Below, piece after piece: positions 1-7,333 of a DNA stretch of 64,000 bases; positions within the stretch are counted from its first letter, which is position 1, and each line of letters begins with the position of its first letter. The notes beneath the pieces are model-generated. The model did no database searches. It saw nothing but the letters and a program-made list of their open reading frames with translations, and was not told the DNA's origin. Origin of the DNA: Lewinellaceae bacterium. GTDB lineage: Bacteria > Bacteroidota > Bacteroidia > Chitinophagales > Saprospiraceae. The position numbers and the translations under genes are program-made. The stretch lies in contig JACJXV010000004.1 of the NCBI GenBank assembly GCA_020636445.1, positions 62,001 through 126,000 on the forward strand. The letters are read 5' to 3'.

Positions 1-1
1 T

Positions 2-58
2 GGCTTATTCCTGGCTTATGTCGGCGCAAGCGGCCTCAATGACCGCCTGAGGGCATAA
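2..58 (+). CDS. C-terminal tail of a gene entering from the left (partial)
   Basis: The first open frame at the window edge reads GLFLAYVGASGLNDRLRA and ends at a TAA at 56-58. The hydrophobic stretch followed by a short basic tail looks like the end of a membrane protein, but 18 residues are too few to name a family. It runs in the same direction as the next gene, with 74 bases between them. Confidence 0.35.
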   Translation, partial: GLFLAYVGASGLNDRLRA

Positions 59-109
59 GATCCTGAATTATAGTCGCAGCGAAGCCCCTGTTTTTGCTGT
101 ACTGATTAC

Positions 110-117
110 TACCTTTA
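110..117 (+). promoter_or_regulatory. Putative Bacteroidota -7 promoter element
   Basis: TACCTTTA matches the Bacteroidota -7 consensus TAnnTTTG at all but the last base and lies 15 bases before the ATG of the following hydrolase gene. No well-spaced TTTG -33 box is present (the nearest is 13 bases upstream), so this is a moderate call. Confidence 0.35.
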
Positions 118-132
118 CCGAAATTTTCTGCC

Positions 133-1461
133 ATGCATCACCGAACAGTCTTATCGAGTATAATCGGCCTGATTCTGATCCTGATAGCAGGCTTGTGGTA
201 TGCCTACCCGTTATTGCGTATTGGTAGTGGCTATGCGGCCAAGATGGGCTGTTCCTGCCACTTCCTTCAGGGGCGGGAGTTAGCCGATATTCACGAAAAA
301 GACCTTAATTTCTCGGTCCTCCCTTGGATGCGGCTGCAGTTGAATGCCGAAAAGCGCCAGGTAACGGCTGCCTTCCTGGGCATCATGGCTAAGCGCGTTG
401 CTGAATATGTTCCAGGGAGGGGTTGTATTCTTATCTCTAACCCAACGATGGAACTGCCCGCCCCCTGGGTTGAAAGTGAGGGCGTAGCCAATGATGGTTG
501 GCCTATGCGCTTGGACACCCTGCCGCCGGGAATTGATACCCTGGGATTGCAGGAAGCCGGAGACGCTGCTTTCGCTCCCTTGGCGGGCGGGGGTACCCGG
601 GCCTTACTGGTACTTTACGACGGGAAATTGGTCTACGAGCGCTATGCGGTAGGTTTTGGCCCGCAAACACCCCTTCTGGGCTGGTCGATGACGAAGAGTC
701 TGACAAATGCCTTAGTGGGGATGCTGGTGAAACAGGGGCGTCTGGATCCTGATGCAAAAAACTTATTCCCGGCCTGGGCAGGGGATGACCGCCGGAATAT
801 TACGTTACGGAACCTCTTGCAGATGAACAGCGGGCTGGTTTGGAATGAAAACTATGGGAACACCTCGGATGCGACGGTTATGCTCTACGTACAACCCGAT
901 ATGCCTGGGTATGCGGCCAGTGTACCGCTTGCGCAAACACCGGGAACTACCTGGGTTTATTCCTCCGGGACCAGCAACCTGCTCAGCGGGTTAGTCCGGC
1001 AACAATTTACGGACGACCGAAGTTATCAGTCGTTTATTCGTGATTCCCTTTTTGCCGCGCTGGGTATGACCAGCGCCCGAATTGAACCTGATCAGGCAGG
1101 TACGGCCGTAGGTTCCAGCTATGGTTGGGCTACCGCCCGCGACTGGGCGCGCTTCGGTCAATTATATCTCCAGGATGGTGTCTGGGAAGGCCGGCAGCTA
1201 TTACCCCCGGGGTGGGTAGCCTTCTCCCGCGAGCCCGCTGCCGGTTCTGAAAACACCTACGGCGGGCACATCTGGCTGAAAGATATCGATACGCCCAATG
1301 CTCCGGCTGATATTTTCCAATTTTCAGGATTTCAGGATCAGCGGGTCTGCATTATTCCTTCCCGTAGGGTAGTGATGGTGCGCCTCGGCATGAATGATGA
1401 TAAACAGTTTGGACTCGATGCCTGGATCACCGGGGTACTCGCCGCCCTGCCTACCGAATAA
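133..1461 (+). CDS. Membrane-anchored serine hydrolase, beta-lactamase (class C/AmpH) fold
   Basis: A 442-residue protein. Residues 5-27 form one hydrophobic N-terminal segment with no obvious signal-peptidase site, so it is probably a membrane anchor with the catalytic domain outside. The catalytic SxxK tetrad is SMTK (Ser185, Lys188), the YxS/N-type motif is YSSGTSN near residue 276, and a YGGHIW stretch occupies the place of the KTG box near residue 376. These are the landmarks of the serine beta-lactamase/DD-peptidase/esterase superfamily (Pfam Beta-lactamase). Members include esterases, D-amino-acid peptidases and 6-aminohexanoate-dimer hydrolase-like enzymes, and the substrate cannot be told from sequence. 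The 110 residues before the catalytic domain are not recognised; they contain a CSC motif. It is followed 54 bases later by the SerB/SerA-type fusion gene, which seems to have its own promoter. Confidence 0.85.
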   Translation: MHHRTVLSSIIGLILILIAGLWYAYPLLRIGSGYAAKMGCSCHFLQGRELADIHEKDLNFSVLPWMRLQLNAEKRQVTAAFLGIMAKRVAEYVPGRGCILISNPTMELPAPWVESEGVANDGWPMRLDTLPPGIDTLGLQEAGDAAFAPLAGGGTRALLVLYDGKLVYERYAVGFGPQTPLLGWSMTKSLTNALVGMLVKQGRLDPDAKNLFPAWAGDDRRNITLRNLLQMNSGLVWNENYGNTSDATVMLYVQPDMPGYAASVPLAQTPGTTWVYSSGTSNLLSGLVRQQFTDDRSYQSFIRDSLFAALGMTSARIEPDQAGTAVGSSYGWATARDWARFGQLYLQDGVWEGRQLLPPGWVAFSREPAAGSENTYGGHIWLKDIDTPNAPADIFQFSGFQDQRVCIIPSRRVVMVRLGMNDDKQFGLDAWITGVLAALPTE

Positions 1462-1480
1462 TTTATCCCCACAAATTCCG

Positions 1481-1507
1481 TTTGCACTCCAAAGCCTTTT
1501 ACCTTCG
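1481..1507 (+). promoter_or_regulatory. Putative promoter for the SerB-SerA fusion gene
   Basis: TTTG at 1481-1484 and TACCTTCG at 1500-1507 resemble the Bacteroidota -33 and -7 boxes. The spacer is 15 bases, slightly short. The -7 box ends only 8 bases before the ATG, so a transcript starting here would be almost leaderless. Confidence 0.3.
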
Positions 1508-1515
1508 CTGCTACT

Positions 1516-3405
1516 ATGAAGAAACCATTTTTTATTATTGATTTCGATTCTACGTTTACCCGGGTAGAGGCCCTGGACGTACTGGCTGAGATTGTGCTGG
1601 CTCACTCCTCGAGCAAGCAGGCTGTCCTCGAGCAAATCCAGGAGATTACTAACCGGGGGATGAACGGGGAAATTGATTTTCGGACCTCCCTGACCATGCG
1701 CCTGGACTTACTGCGGGCGCATCGCGATGATATTCACCATTTAGCGGAGCGGCTTAAAAAGGAGATTTCCCCTTCTTTTCGGCGCAACCAGGCGCACCTC
1801 AGCGCCCTCCGGGACACCGTTTTTGTCGTTTCCAATGGCTTCAGGGAGTTTATTGTGCCTGTGGTGGAGGATTACGGACTACGGCCGGAGAAAGTGTTTG
1901 CTAACGAGTTTGTTTTTGATGACAAAGGTTATGTCACCGGATTTGATCCGGAAATCCCATTATCTCGTAGTGGAGGAAAATCCATTGTCATCCGCGATTT
2001 AAAGCTCACCGGGGATGTCTACGTAATCGGCGACGGTGCCAATGACCTGGAAATCCGCAAAGCGGGATATGCTAATAAATTCTACCTGTTCACCGAAAAT
2101 GTAGAACGGGAGAAAGTGAAAAAGGAAGCCGACCACATAGCGCCCAGTGTCGATGAAATCCTTTATGAGCTTAAGCTTAACCGCTCTTTATCCTACCCTA
2201 AGAACCGGCTGCGGGTGCTCTTGCTCCCGGGGGTTGATCCTGCGGCAGCCGGTACGTTCGAACAGGAAGGCTACCAGGTTGAGTGGCTTAAGGAAGACCC
2301 CTCGGAGGAGCGCCTGCGTAAAAAAATTCGGCAGGTTAATGTGCTGGGGGTTCCGGCAGGAACCACGGTCAGCGAAGAAGTTATCAATAATGCACGCCGT
2401 TTGATTAGTATTGGCGTTTTTGGAACAGATACCAAGGGGATTGACCTGGCGGCCTGTAATCGCCATGGGGTTGCTGTATTCCACGCCCCCTTCAGCGATT
2501 CCCGATCGGTGGTTGAACTGACACTGGCGCACATCATTCTATTGCTGCGCCGCACCTTCGACGCCGCGTTGGCGCTGAGCCAGGAGCAATGGACTCGTCC
2601 TGCCCAAACTTCTTTTGAGGTTAGGGGCAAAAAGCTGGGCATCATCGGCTACGGGAATATTGGTTCCCAACTTTCCGTGCTGGCCGAAGCGTTGGGACTG
2701 GAAGTTTATTTCTTTGACATTGCCGACAAGCTGCCCCTGGGCAATGCGCGGAAATGCCATAGCCTGGAGGAATTATTAAGCCTGGCGGATATCGTCAGCC
2801 TCCACGTGGATGCCCGTCCTGAAAATCGCGACTTTTTCGGGGCCGAGCTTTTCGCTCAGATGAAACCCGGAGCCATCTTTCTCAATGCGGCGCAAGGCGC
2901 TGCCGTACAATTGCCGGCCTTACGAGAAGCCTTGCTTAGCGGACAACTAAGTGGGTGTGCAGTGGATGTTTTTCCCGAAGAACCGACGGATGCTATGGCC
3001 TCCTTTACCACGCCGCTCGCGGGCTTACCCAATACCATCCTTACCCCTCACCTGGGAGGGTTTACCGCCGAAGCGGCCCGGCATACGGCGACTTTTGTCC
3101 CACATAAAATCATGCAGTATGTCAATACCGGCAATAGCATGGGGAGTATTAATTTCCCCAATTTGCATGCCGCGCCGGTACAGCAGGCACACCGACTGCT
3201 CCACATTCACCACAACGTTCCCAATGTACTGGCTCAAATTAACCAGACATTGGCCTCCTTCAACTCTAACATCCTGGGGCAGTATCTCAAAACCAATGAG
3301 CATATTGGCTATGTAATCACCGATATCGATAGAGCCTATGACGACGCGCTATTGAATCAGCTCAAGGAAATAGCCCCGACCATTTGGTTTCGGGTGCTTT
3401 ATTAG
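1516..3405 (+). CDS. HAD phosphatase (SerB-like) / phosphoglycerate dehydrogenase (SerA-like) / ACT fusion with altered dehydrogenase active site
   Basis: A 629-residue fusion. Residues 1-220 are a HAD phosphatase of SerB type: DFDST with Asp9 and Asp11, a SNG motif II and GDGANDLEI motif III. Residues about 235-545 align with E. coli SerA without gaps at every active-site position checked (offset 220), with Rossmann motif GYGNIG. Residues 555-629 are an ACT domain, which in SerA binds serine. Catalytic Glu269 and His292 of E. coli SerA are kept as Glu489 and His512, and Lys39 as Lys259. The substrate-binding arginines are not kept: Arg60 is Pro280, Arg62 is Gly282 and Arg240 is Gln460. Lys141 is Arg361 and Asn108 is Asp328. 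The two domains would catalyse the first and last steps of serine synthesis, but this dehydrogenase may use another substrate or be inactive. E. coli numbering is from memory. Confidence 0.85.
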   Translation: MKKPFFIIDFDSTFTRVEALDVLAEIVLAHSSSKQAVLEQIQEITNRGMNGEIDFRTSLTMRLDLLRAHRDDIHHLAERLKKEISPSFRRNQAHLSALRDTVFVVSNGFREFIVPVVEDYGLRPEKVFANEFVFDDKGYVTGFDPEIPLSRSGGKSIVIRDLKLTGDVYVIGDGANDLEIRKAGYANKFYLFTENVEREKVKKEADHIAPSVDEILYELKLNRSLSYPKNRLRVLLLPGVDPAAAGTFEQEGYQVEWLKEDPSEERLRKKIRQVNVLGVPAGTTVSEEVINNARRLISIGVFGTDTKGIDLAACNRHGVAVFHAPFSDSRSVVELTLAHIILLLRRTFDAALALSQEQWTRPAQTSFEVRGKKLGIIGYGNIGSQLSVLAEALGLEVYFFDIADKLPLGNARKCHSLEELLSLADIVSLHVDARPENRDFFGAELFAQMKPGAIFLNAAQGAAVQLPALREALLSGQLSGCAVDVFPEEPTDAMASFTTPLAGLPNTILTPHLGGFTAEAARHTATFVPHKIMQYVNTGNSMGSINFPNLHAAPVQQAHRLLHIHHNVPNVLAQINQTLASFNSNILGQYLKTNEHIGYVITDIDRAYDDALLNQLKEIAPTIWFRVLY

Positions 3406-3447
3406 TAGTCTGCCAACTGAGAAATTTATGGTAAGGTGTTGCCTCCG

Positions 3448-3487
3448 GCGCTAAAAATGTTTAGGGTTGCTCGTTTAGCGCTTTTTT
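3448..3487 (+). terminator. Rho-independent terminator after the fusion gene
   Basis: GCGCTAAA at 3448-3455 pairs with TTTAGCGC at 3474-3481 and is followed by six T residues. It lies 42 bases after the stop codon. Confidence 0.6.
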
Positions 3488-3544
3488 ACCCGCCGAAACC
3501 TACGGTGCAGGAGGGTTACCCGCCGCAGCTTGGCGTAGGTGGGT
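3488..3544. repeat. GC-rich hairpin repeat
   Basis: ACCCGCCG occurs twice (3488 and 3518), and ACCTACG (3497-3503) pairs with CGTAGGT (3534-3540). It resembles the CCCGCC/GGCGGG hairpins at 21441, 27611 and 33778. It sits between two convergent genes. Confidence 0.5.
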
Positions 3545-3553
3545 GCGTAAGCA

Positions 3554-5161
3554 TCATGGCTCAATAATCACCTTTTGCGTCGCCTTTTCATAAGGCGTTT
3601 CAATCGTCAGAATATAGGTCCCTCCCCGGTGCAGGTTTTTAATTTTACGCTGGTAGGTGTTTTCGCCCATTGCTAATTGGGTAAAAACGCGCTCGTCTAT
3701 TTTTTTTCCATCAATGCTGTACAAGGTTATTTTGGTGGTTGCACTTTTTTTCAGGTAGAATTGAGCCATGAAGTCGCCATTGCTGGGGTTGGGGAACACG
3801 CGCAGGTTCAGGGTACCAATACTGTGTTCATTTAAATCGTCAATAGCGGTCGTTACGTTTTTGATCACGTAAACTTTAAAAACCTGGCTACTGGCACTGC
3901 TTTGTGCTCCGGTGTTCGTGAAGAAAATATTTGCAGCCGTACTGCTAATACCCCCGTAGATATACCCTGCCAACGTCGTGTCGGACGGAAAGTCATCCAA
4001 CTTGAAAACTTCATTAGCAAAGCGGGGCAGGCTGGTAATCGGAATGAATTCCGCACCAGCACCTAGGAGGCTGGGCATTTCAACCGGGAGTTTATATTCC
4101 GCCATCGTTCCGTCGGCACTTCTGGTAACCCGGGCAATGGTTTTAACAAAGGGGACATTGTTGTCTTGCACCAATATTCCTGAACTGTCATAGAATTGGG
4201 CAATTCCACCGAAAAAAACATTGTGCATTTCACGGGTTGCCGCGGAGTAAAGCGGTAAGACAGCACAATGGTAATGATTGTAGTATTGTTGGAAGGTGTT
4301 ATTGACGGCATAACTTATGCTGTCAATATCTACACTGTTCAAAAAAGGTAAGTCAACCGCGGGTTGAAATACGCCTGAAAACACCGTAATCCCTTCGGTG
4401 CCGTTTGGCCAAATTTGCGGAACAGCATTATAATCTCTACGGTGCAAATGCGTGGCATCCGTTAGCGTGGGCAAATGCGAAACAGTGATCGTAGTTCCGT
4501 CATCGGCAAGGTTGAATTTTCGAATGGCATCGGTATATACCTGCGTGTAACTGGGGTGCCCCATGGGGTTGTAATTTCCGTCAAATTTATTGCCACCAAT
4601 GAGATAGAACGTATTATTAATCTTCTTCAAATGCCCACCAGTTACTGCAAATTGAGGATCGCTAATCTGTCGAAAATACGGAGCAATCGAAGTTCCGTTG
4701 ATCACCGCATCGATTACCGCCGGAACATCAACGGCTGTTAAATAGTCAAATGTTATTCTGGAGGTTGTTGCCGTGTGGTAGCCATACCCACCGAGGATGT
4801 ACAGGTAATTTCCTTCCTGATGAAATTCCGTATTCGTTGCGCTCAATTGTTCCTGCAAAGCTACGGAAAGAGAGGTGAGGGGTGCCGTCCAACTTTGTTG
4901 TGATTGCGGGTCAATGACCAGGAGTTGGTTGTTATTGCCGGCTACATCAAAAGCGGCAAAGGGTTGTCTGCGGTGCAGTCCATCCAATCGCCCCCCGACA
5001 ATGAGCCATTTCCCCTCATGTTGCCCAAAAGCGTATGCCTGAATTCCGCCAAGCCCTGCAATGTTTAAGGCTTCCAGATGAATGCTGAATGGAGCGGTCT
5101 GTGCGAAAACCGACAGGTTTACGAAAACGATGCCGATGAGGGTTAAAATATGCTTCGTCAT
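3554..5161 (-). CDS. Exported beta-propeller (Kelch-like) protein with T9SS type A sorting domain
   Basis: A 535-residue protein with a cleavable signal peptide (hydrophobic residues 4-20, cut near FAQ-TAP). The middle contains repeated segments of the type YILGGYG, YLIGGNKF, VFSGVF and YIYGGIS, spaced about 80-100 residues apart, which suggests a Kelch-type beta-propeller. The last 80 residues are a Por-secretion-system C-terminal domain: FPNPSNG, then GKKI and a conserved basic end. This domain directs cargo through the outer membrane by type IX secretion and is then usually removed or used for surface attachment. The protein is therefore probably surface-exposed or released; no ligand or enzyme activity can be inferred. 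It is transcribed alone, facing the fusion gene. Confidence 0.8.
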   Translation of the reverse strand: MTKHILTLIGIVFVNLSVFAQTAPFSIHLEALNIAGLGGIQAYAFGQHEGKWLIVGGRLDGLHRRQPFAAFDVAGNNNQLLVIDPQSQQSWTAPLTSLSVALQEQLSATNTEFHQEGNYLYILGGYGYHTATTSRITFDYLTAVDVPAVIDAVINGTSIAPYFRQISDPQFAVTGGHLKKINNTFYLIGGNKFDGNYNPMGHPSYTQVYTDAIRKFNLADDGTTITVSHLPTLTDATHLHRRDYNAVPQIWPNGTEGITVFSGVFQPAVDLPFLNSVDIDSISYAVNNTFQQYYNHYHCAVLPLYSAATREMHNVFFGGIAQFYDSSGILVQDNNVPFVKTIARVTRSADGTMAEYKLPVEMPSLLGAGAEFIPITSLPRFANEVFKLDDFPSDTTLAGYIYGGISSTAANIFFTNTGAQSSASSQVFKVYVIKNVTTAIDDLNEHSIGTLNLRVFPNPSNGDFMAQFYLKKSATTKITLYSIDGKKIDERVFTQLAMGENTYQRKIKNLHRGGTYILTIETPYEKATQKVIIEP

Positions 5162-5357
5162 TGAACTATATTTTATGCTTCGGCAAGTTTACGACTTTCG
5201 TTTTCTTGGGTCAGTAACCCAGGTTACGTAACTCCATAGTTACACTGACAAAATGCCTTGGTCAGCACCTACACCAGAGGTAGCAGTTTGCGGGCCAGGA
5301 TTTTCGTAAATACAAGGTTCTGACCGCAGCATCAGTAACACTCCTCGTTCAGTACAA

Positions 5358-5705
5358 TCAACCAAAAAAACAACCGTTAGGATCTTCGTCTACCAAGGTA
5401 AAAAAGGCCTTAATCGTTTTCACTTCAGGGACTGGAGGAAAACTGTACCACTTCATATCAGCTCGCTGCCAGAAGACTTTCCAACGGTTTTGTGTTTTGA
5501 CAAAGGTTGCCTTGGCAGCAGGTAGCTCCAGGAATTCCGTCGGCTTGTCCCGCATTGGTCTAATGGAATAGACCACGACGCTTTGCCCGTCAATGCGATA
5601 AGCCAGATCAAGTTGAGGACGGATCTCAACGGGTGGCCTGCGCACTTGTAAGAAGTATTCACCGGCTTTTTTAATTTCTTCTAATTGTTTTGTGGTAAAT
5701 GCCAT
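5358..5705 (-). CDS. DUF3024 family protein
   Basis: A 115-residue cytoplasmic protein without signal peptide. The pattern fits the DUF3024 family: a basic helical start ending in RRPPVEIR, an LDLAYRIDGQSVVVYSIRP strand region, a KATFVKTQNRWKVFWQRADMKW core and an acidic VDEDPNGCFFG end. The family function is unknown; members are short proteins often annotated as hypothetical. The start ATG at 5703-5705 gives the usual length. Its neighbour on the same strand is a decayed gene, so no operon partner is evident. Confidence 0.7.
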   Translation of the reverse strand: MAFTTKQLEEIKKAGEYFLQVRRPPVEIRPQLDLAYRIDGQSVVVYSIRPMRDKPTEFLELPAAKATFVKTQNRWKVFWQRADMKWYSFPPVPEVKTIKAFFTLVDEDPNGCFFG

Positions 5706-5761
5706 GTTTGTGTTTTTTAATATCCTATGGTCCAGTATTCTGAAATCCAGGATTTTGGTTA

Positions 5762-6065
5762 TTAATGCATGGGGATGGAAATAATCTTCGTTTCATCGAC
5801 TCCACTACTACAGTGCCTTAACTCCAAAATCTTACCCAGGGCATCTTCTTTTCCTGACGAAGTAACAGGTTGAGCTGGGCGACGTGATGTTGAACGTGCA
5901 ATATGTTGTACAGTAATATCGCTGGTATCTTTCAATAGATTTGACGGTCCAGGCTATTCCCTGATCCGGCGTCAGCTGCCAACGGGAGGAATCCAGGGGC
6001 TGGGCCTATCCTGGCAAACCTGCCAGGAGTACTATATAAAGTATACTGCCTGCTAATACTTTCAT
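5762..6065 (-). pseudogene. Broken gene for a small exported protein
   Basis: From an ATG at 6063-6065 the frame gives a good signal peptide (MKVLAGSILYIVLLAGLPG). An in-frame TAG then falls just before AQPLDSSRW, where a signal-peptidase cut would be expected. The same frame continues to about QGIAW. A one-base shift then leads into another clean frame (LLKDTSDITVQHIARS and on) that ends with IISIPMH and TAA at 5762-5764. One nonsense codon and one frameshift would be enough to break a protein of about 100 residues; a longer deleted original is also possible. The homologue is not recognised. The start codon is only 13 bases from the left end of the IS630 element, which probably removed its promoter. 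Confidence 0.5.
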
Positions 6066-6123
6066 TTAATTTCTTTTAAGTATGTGGACAAAATAATTAG
6101 TGATTATTTTTGTTCAAAAAATC

Positions 6124-6564
6124 ATGGGCAGAAAATTAGAGGTCAAATTGAGCACTAAACAGCGAGAGGAACTAGAAACGGGTTATCGTACAGGGAAAAG
6201 CCACGCTTTTCGTCAAAGATGCCGGATGGTTTTGCTAAAATCGGAAGGCCGTTTCAGCAAAGACATAGCAGAAGTTGTAGGTGTACAGAGCCAAACCCAG
6301 ATCAACACTTGGGTTCGGCGTTACAAAACAGGCTATGAAAGCCAAGGGATCCAAGTTTTGCATAACCAAGTTGGTCAAGGACGGAAGCAAAAACTGGACA
6401 AAGTTCTGGACGAGGCTGCGGTACGCCGACGGGTGGGGGAAGATCGCCAAAGGCTTTCCAAAGCCAAAGAGCTTTTAGAGACGGATTTAGATCGAAAATT
6501 CAGCCTCAAGACGCTCAAACGGTTTTTAAAAAACTTGAGTGCCGATTCAAACGCATCCGACTGA
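6124..6564 (+). CDS. IS630-type transposase, N-terminal frame (OrfA)
   Basis: The DNA-binding part of the transposase, 146 residues from ATG 6124 (an upstream GTG at 6100 is also open). It contains a helix-turn-helix region (FSKDIAEVVGVQSQTQINTW) and a basic linker. At 6528-6534 the zero-frame reading is A AAA AAC, a classical -1 slippery heptamer, preceded by a T run. Slipping back one base continues KKLECRFKRIRLKPKG directly into the catalytic frame, giving one transposase of about 345 residues, the usual IS630 size. Programmed frameshifting is known in IS630 relatives; whether it works here is inference. The terminating frame alone may act as a DNA-binding regulator. Confidence 0.8.
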   Translation: MGRKLEVKLSTKQREELETGYRTGKSHAFRQRCRMVLLKSEGRFSKDIAEVVGVQSQTQINTWVRRYKTGYESQGIQVLHNQVGQGRKQKLDKVLDEAAVRRRVGEDRQRLSKAKELLETDLDRKFSLKTLKRFLKNLSADSNASD

Positions 6565-6590
6565 AGCCCAAAGGAAAGCCGGATAAAGAG

Positions 6591-7160
6591 ATGTACGAAG
6601 TACGCCGAGAAATGCTAGGGTTGCTAGAAAAACAAAGTGAAGCAGGTCAAATTGATCTTTTCTACGGCGACGAGAGCCAAGTTGCAGAATCGGGTTACGT
6701 GCCTTACGGCTGGGTGTTTAAAGATGAAACGGTAGAAATCGCGGCACAAAAAGGCAAATCACTCAATATTTGGGGATTGCTCTCACGCGATAATCGGCTG
6801 TTTTTCGATACTTGCCAAGGCACTATCAACAGCGAATTCGTTTGGCAAAAACTGGACGAATTCTCCTTGAAAATCCAAAAGCCAACCGTAGTAGTGCTCG
6901 ATAATGCTCGAATACATACTGCCCATAAAATCAAAGAACGTTTACAAATTTGGCAAAACAGAGGGCTATTCATTTTTTATCTACCCCCTTATTCGCCTCA
7001 TCTCAATATTATCGAAAGACTTTGGAAAGAACTTAAAGCCAGGTGGTTAAAACCGACAGACTATGTTGCTACCCAAAATCTCTTTTTCGCAGTTTGGTCG
7101 GCTCTGGCCGCTGTTGGTTCAGAACTGACCATAAACTTCTCAAATTATAACTCCAATTAA
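6591..7160 (+). CDS. IS630-type transposase, catalytic frame (OrfB, DDE)
   Basis: The frame is open from about 6534, and its first ATG is at 6591 (189 residues). It carries the IS630/Tc1 DDE catalytic core: GDES for the first Asp, VVVLDNARIHTA for the second Asp, and LPPYSPHLNIIERLWKELK with the final Glu. All three acidic residues are present and the end matches the usual position close to the right inverted repeat, so the element looks functional if frameshifting or re-initiation supplies this part. It lies in the -1 frame relative to OrfA. Confidence 0.85.
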   Translation: MYEVRREMLGLLEKQSEAGQIDLFYGDESQVAESGYVPYGWVFKDETVEIAAQKGKSLNIWGLLSRDNRLFFDTCQGTINSEFVWQKLDEFSLKIQKPTVVVLDNARIHTAHKIKERLQIWQNRGLFIFYLPPYSPHLNIIERLWKELKARWLKPTDYVATQNLFFAVWSALAAVGSELTINFSNYNSN

Positions 7161-7333
7161 TTTTGTCCACATACTTATATTTAATAGTGCTGGCCTGACA
7201 GGTTAGGAAAAAAGGGCCAGCCCCATTGATCTAAGATAAATATTTAGCCGCTTCCATACGTAAAATGCACGCTATGGTATGCGTTTAGCAAGGTTCTTCC
7301 CCCTTTTTCATTTCATCAGTATCGTAGAAAACT

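Larger units (their letters stand above)
6079..7175 (+). mobile_element. IS630-family insertion sequence, complete
   Basis: An element of 1097 bp bounded by inverted repeats. The left end AGTATGTGGACAAAAT and the reverse complement of the right end are identical for 16 bases and similar beyond. A TA dinucleotide flanks both sides (6077-6078 and 7176-7177), the target duplication expected of IS630/Tc1-type transposons. It carries two overlapping-phase transposase frames that can be joined by a -1 frameshift. Confidence 0.9.
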
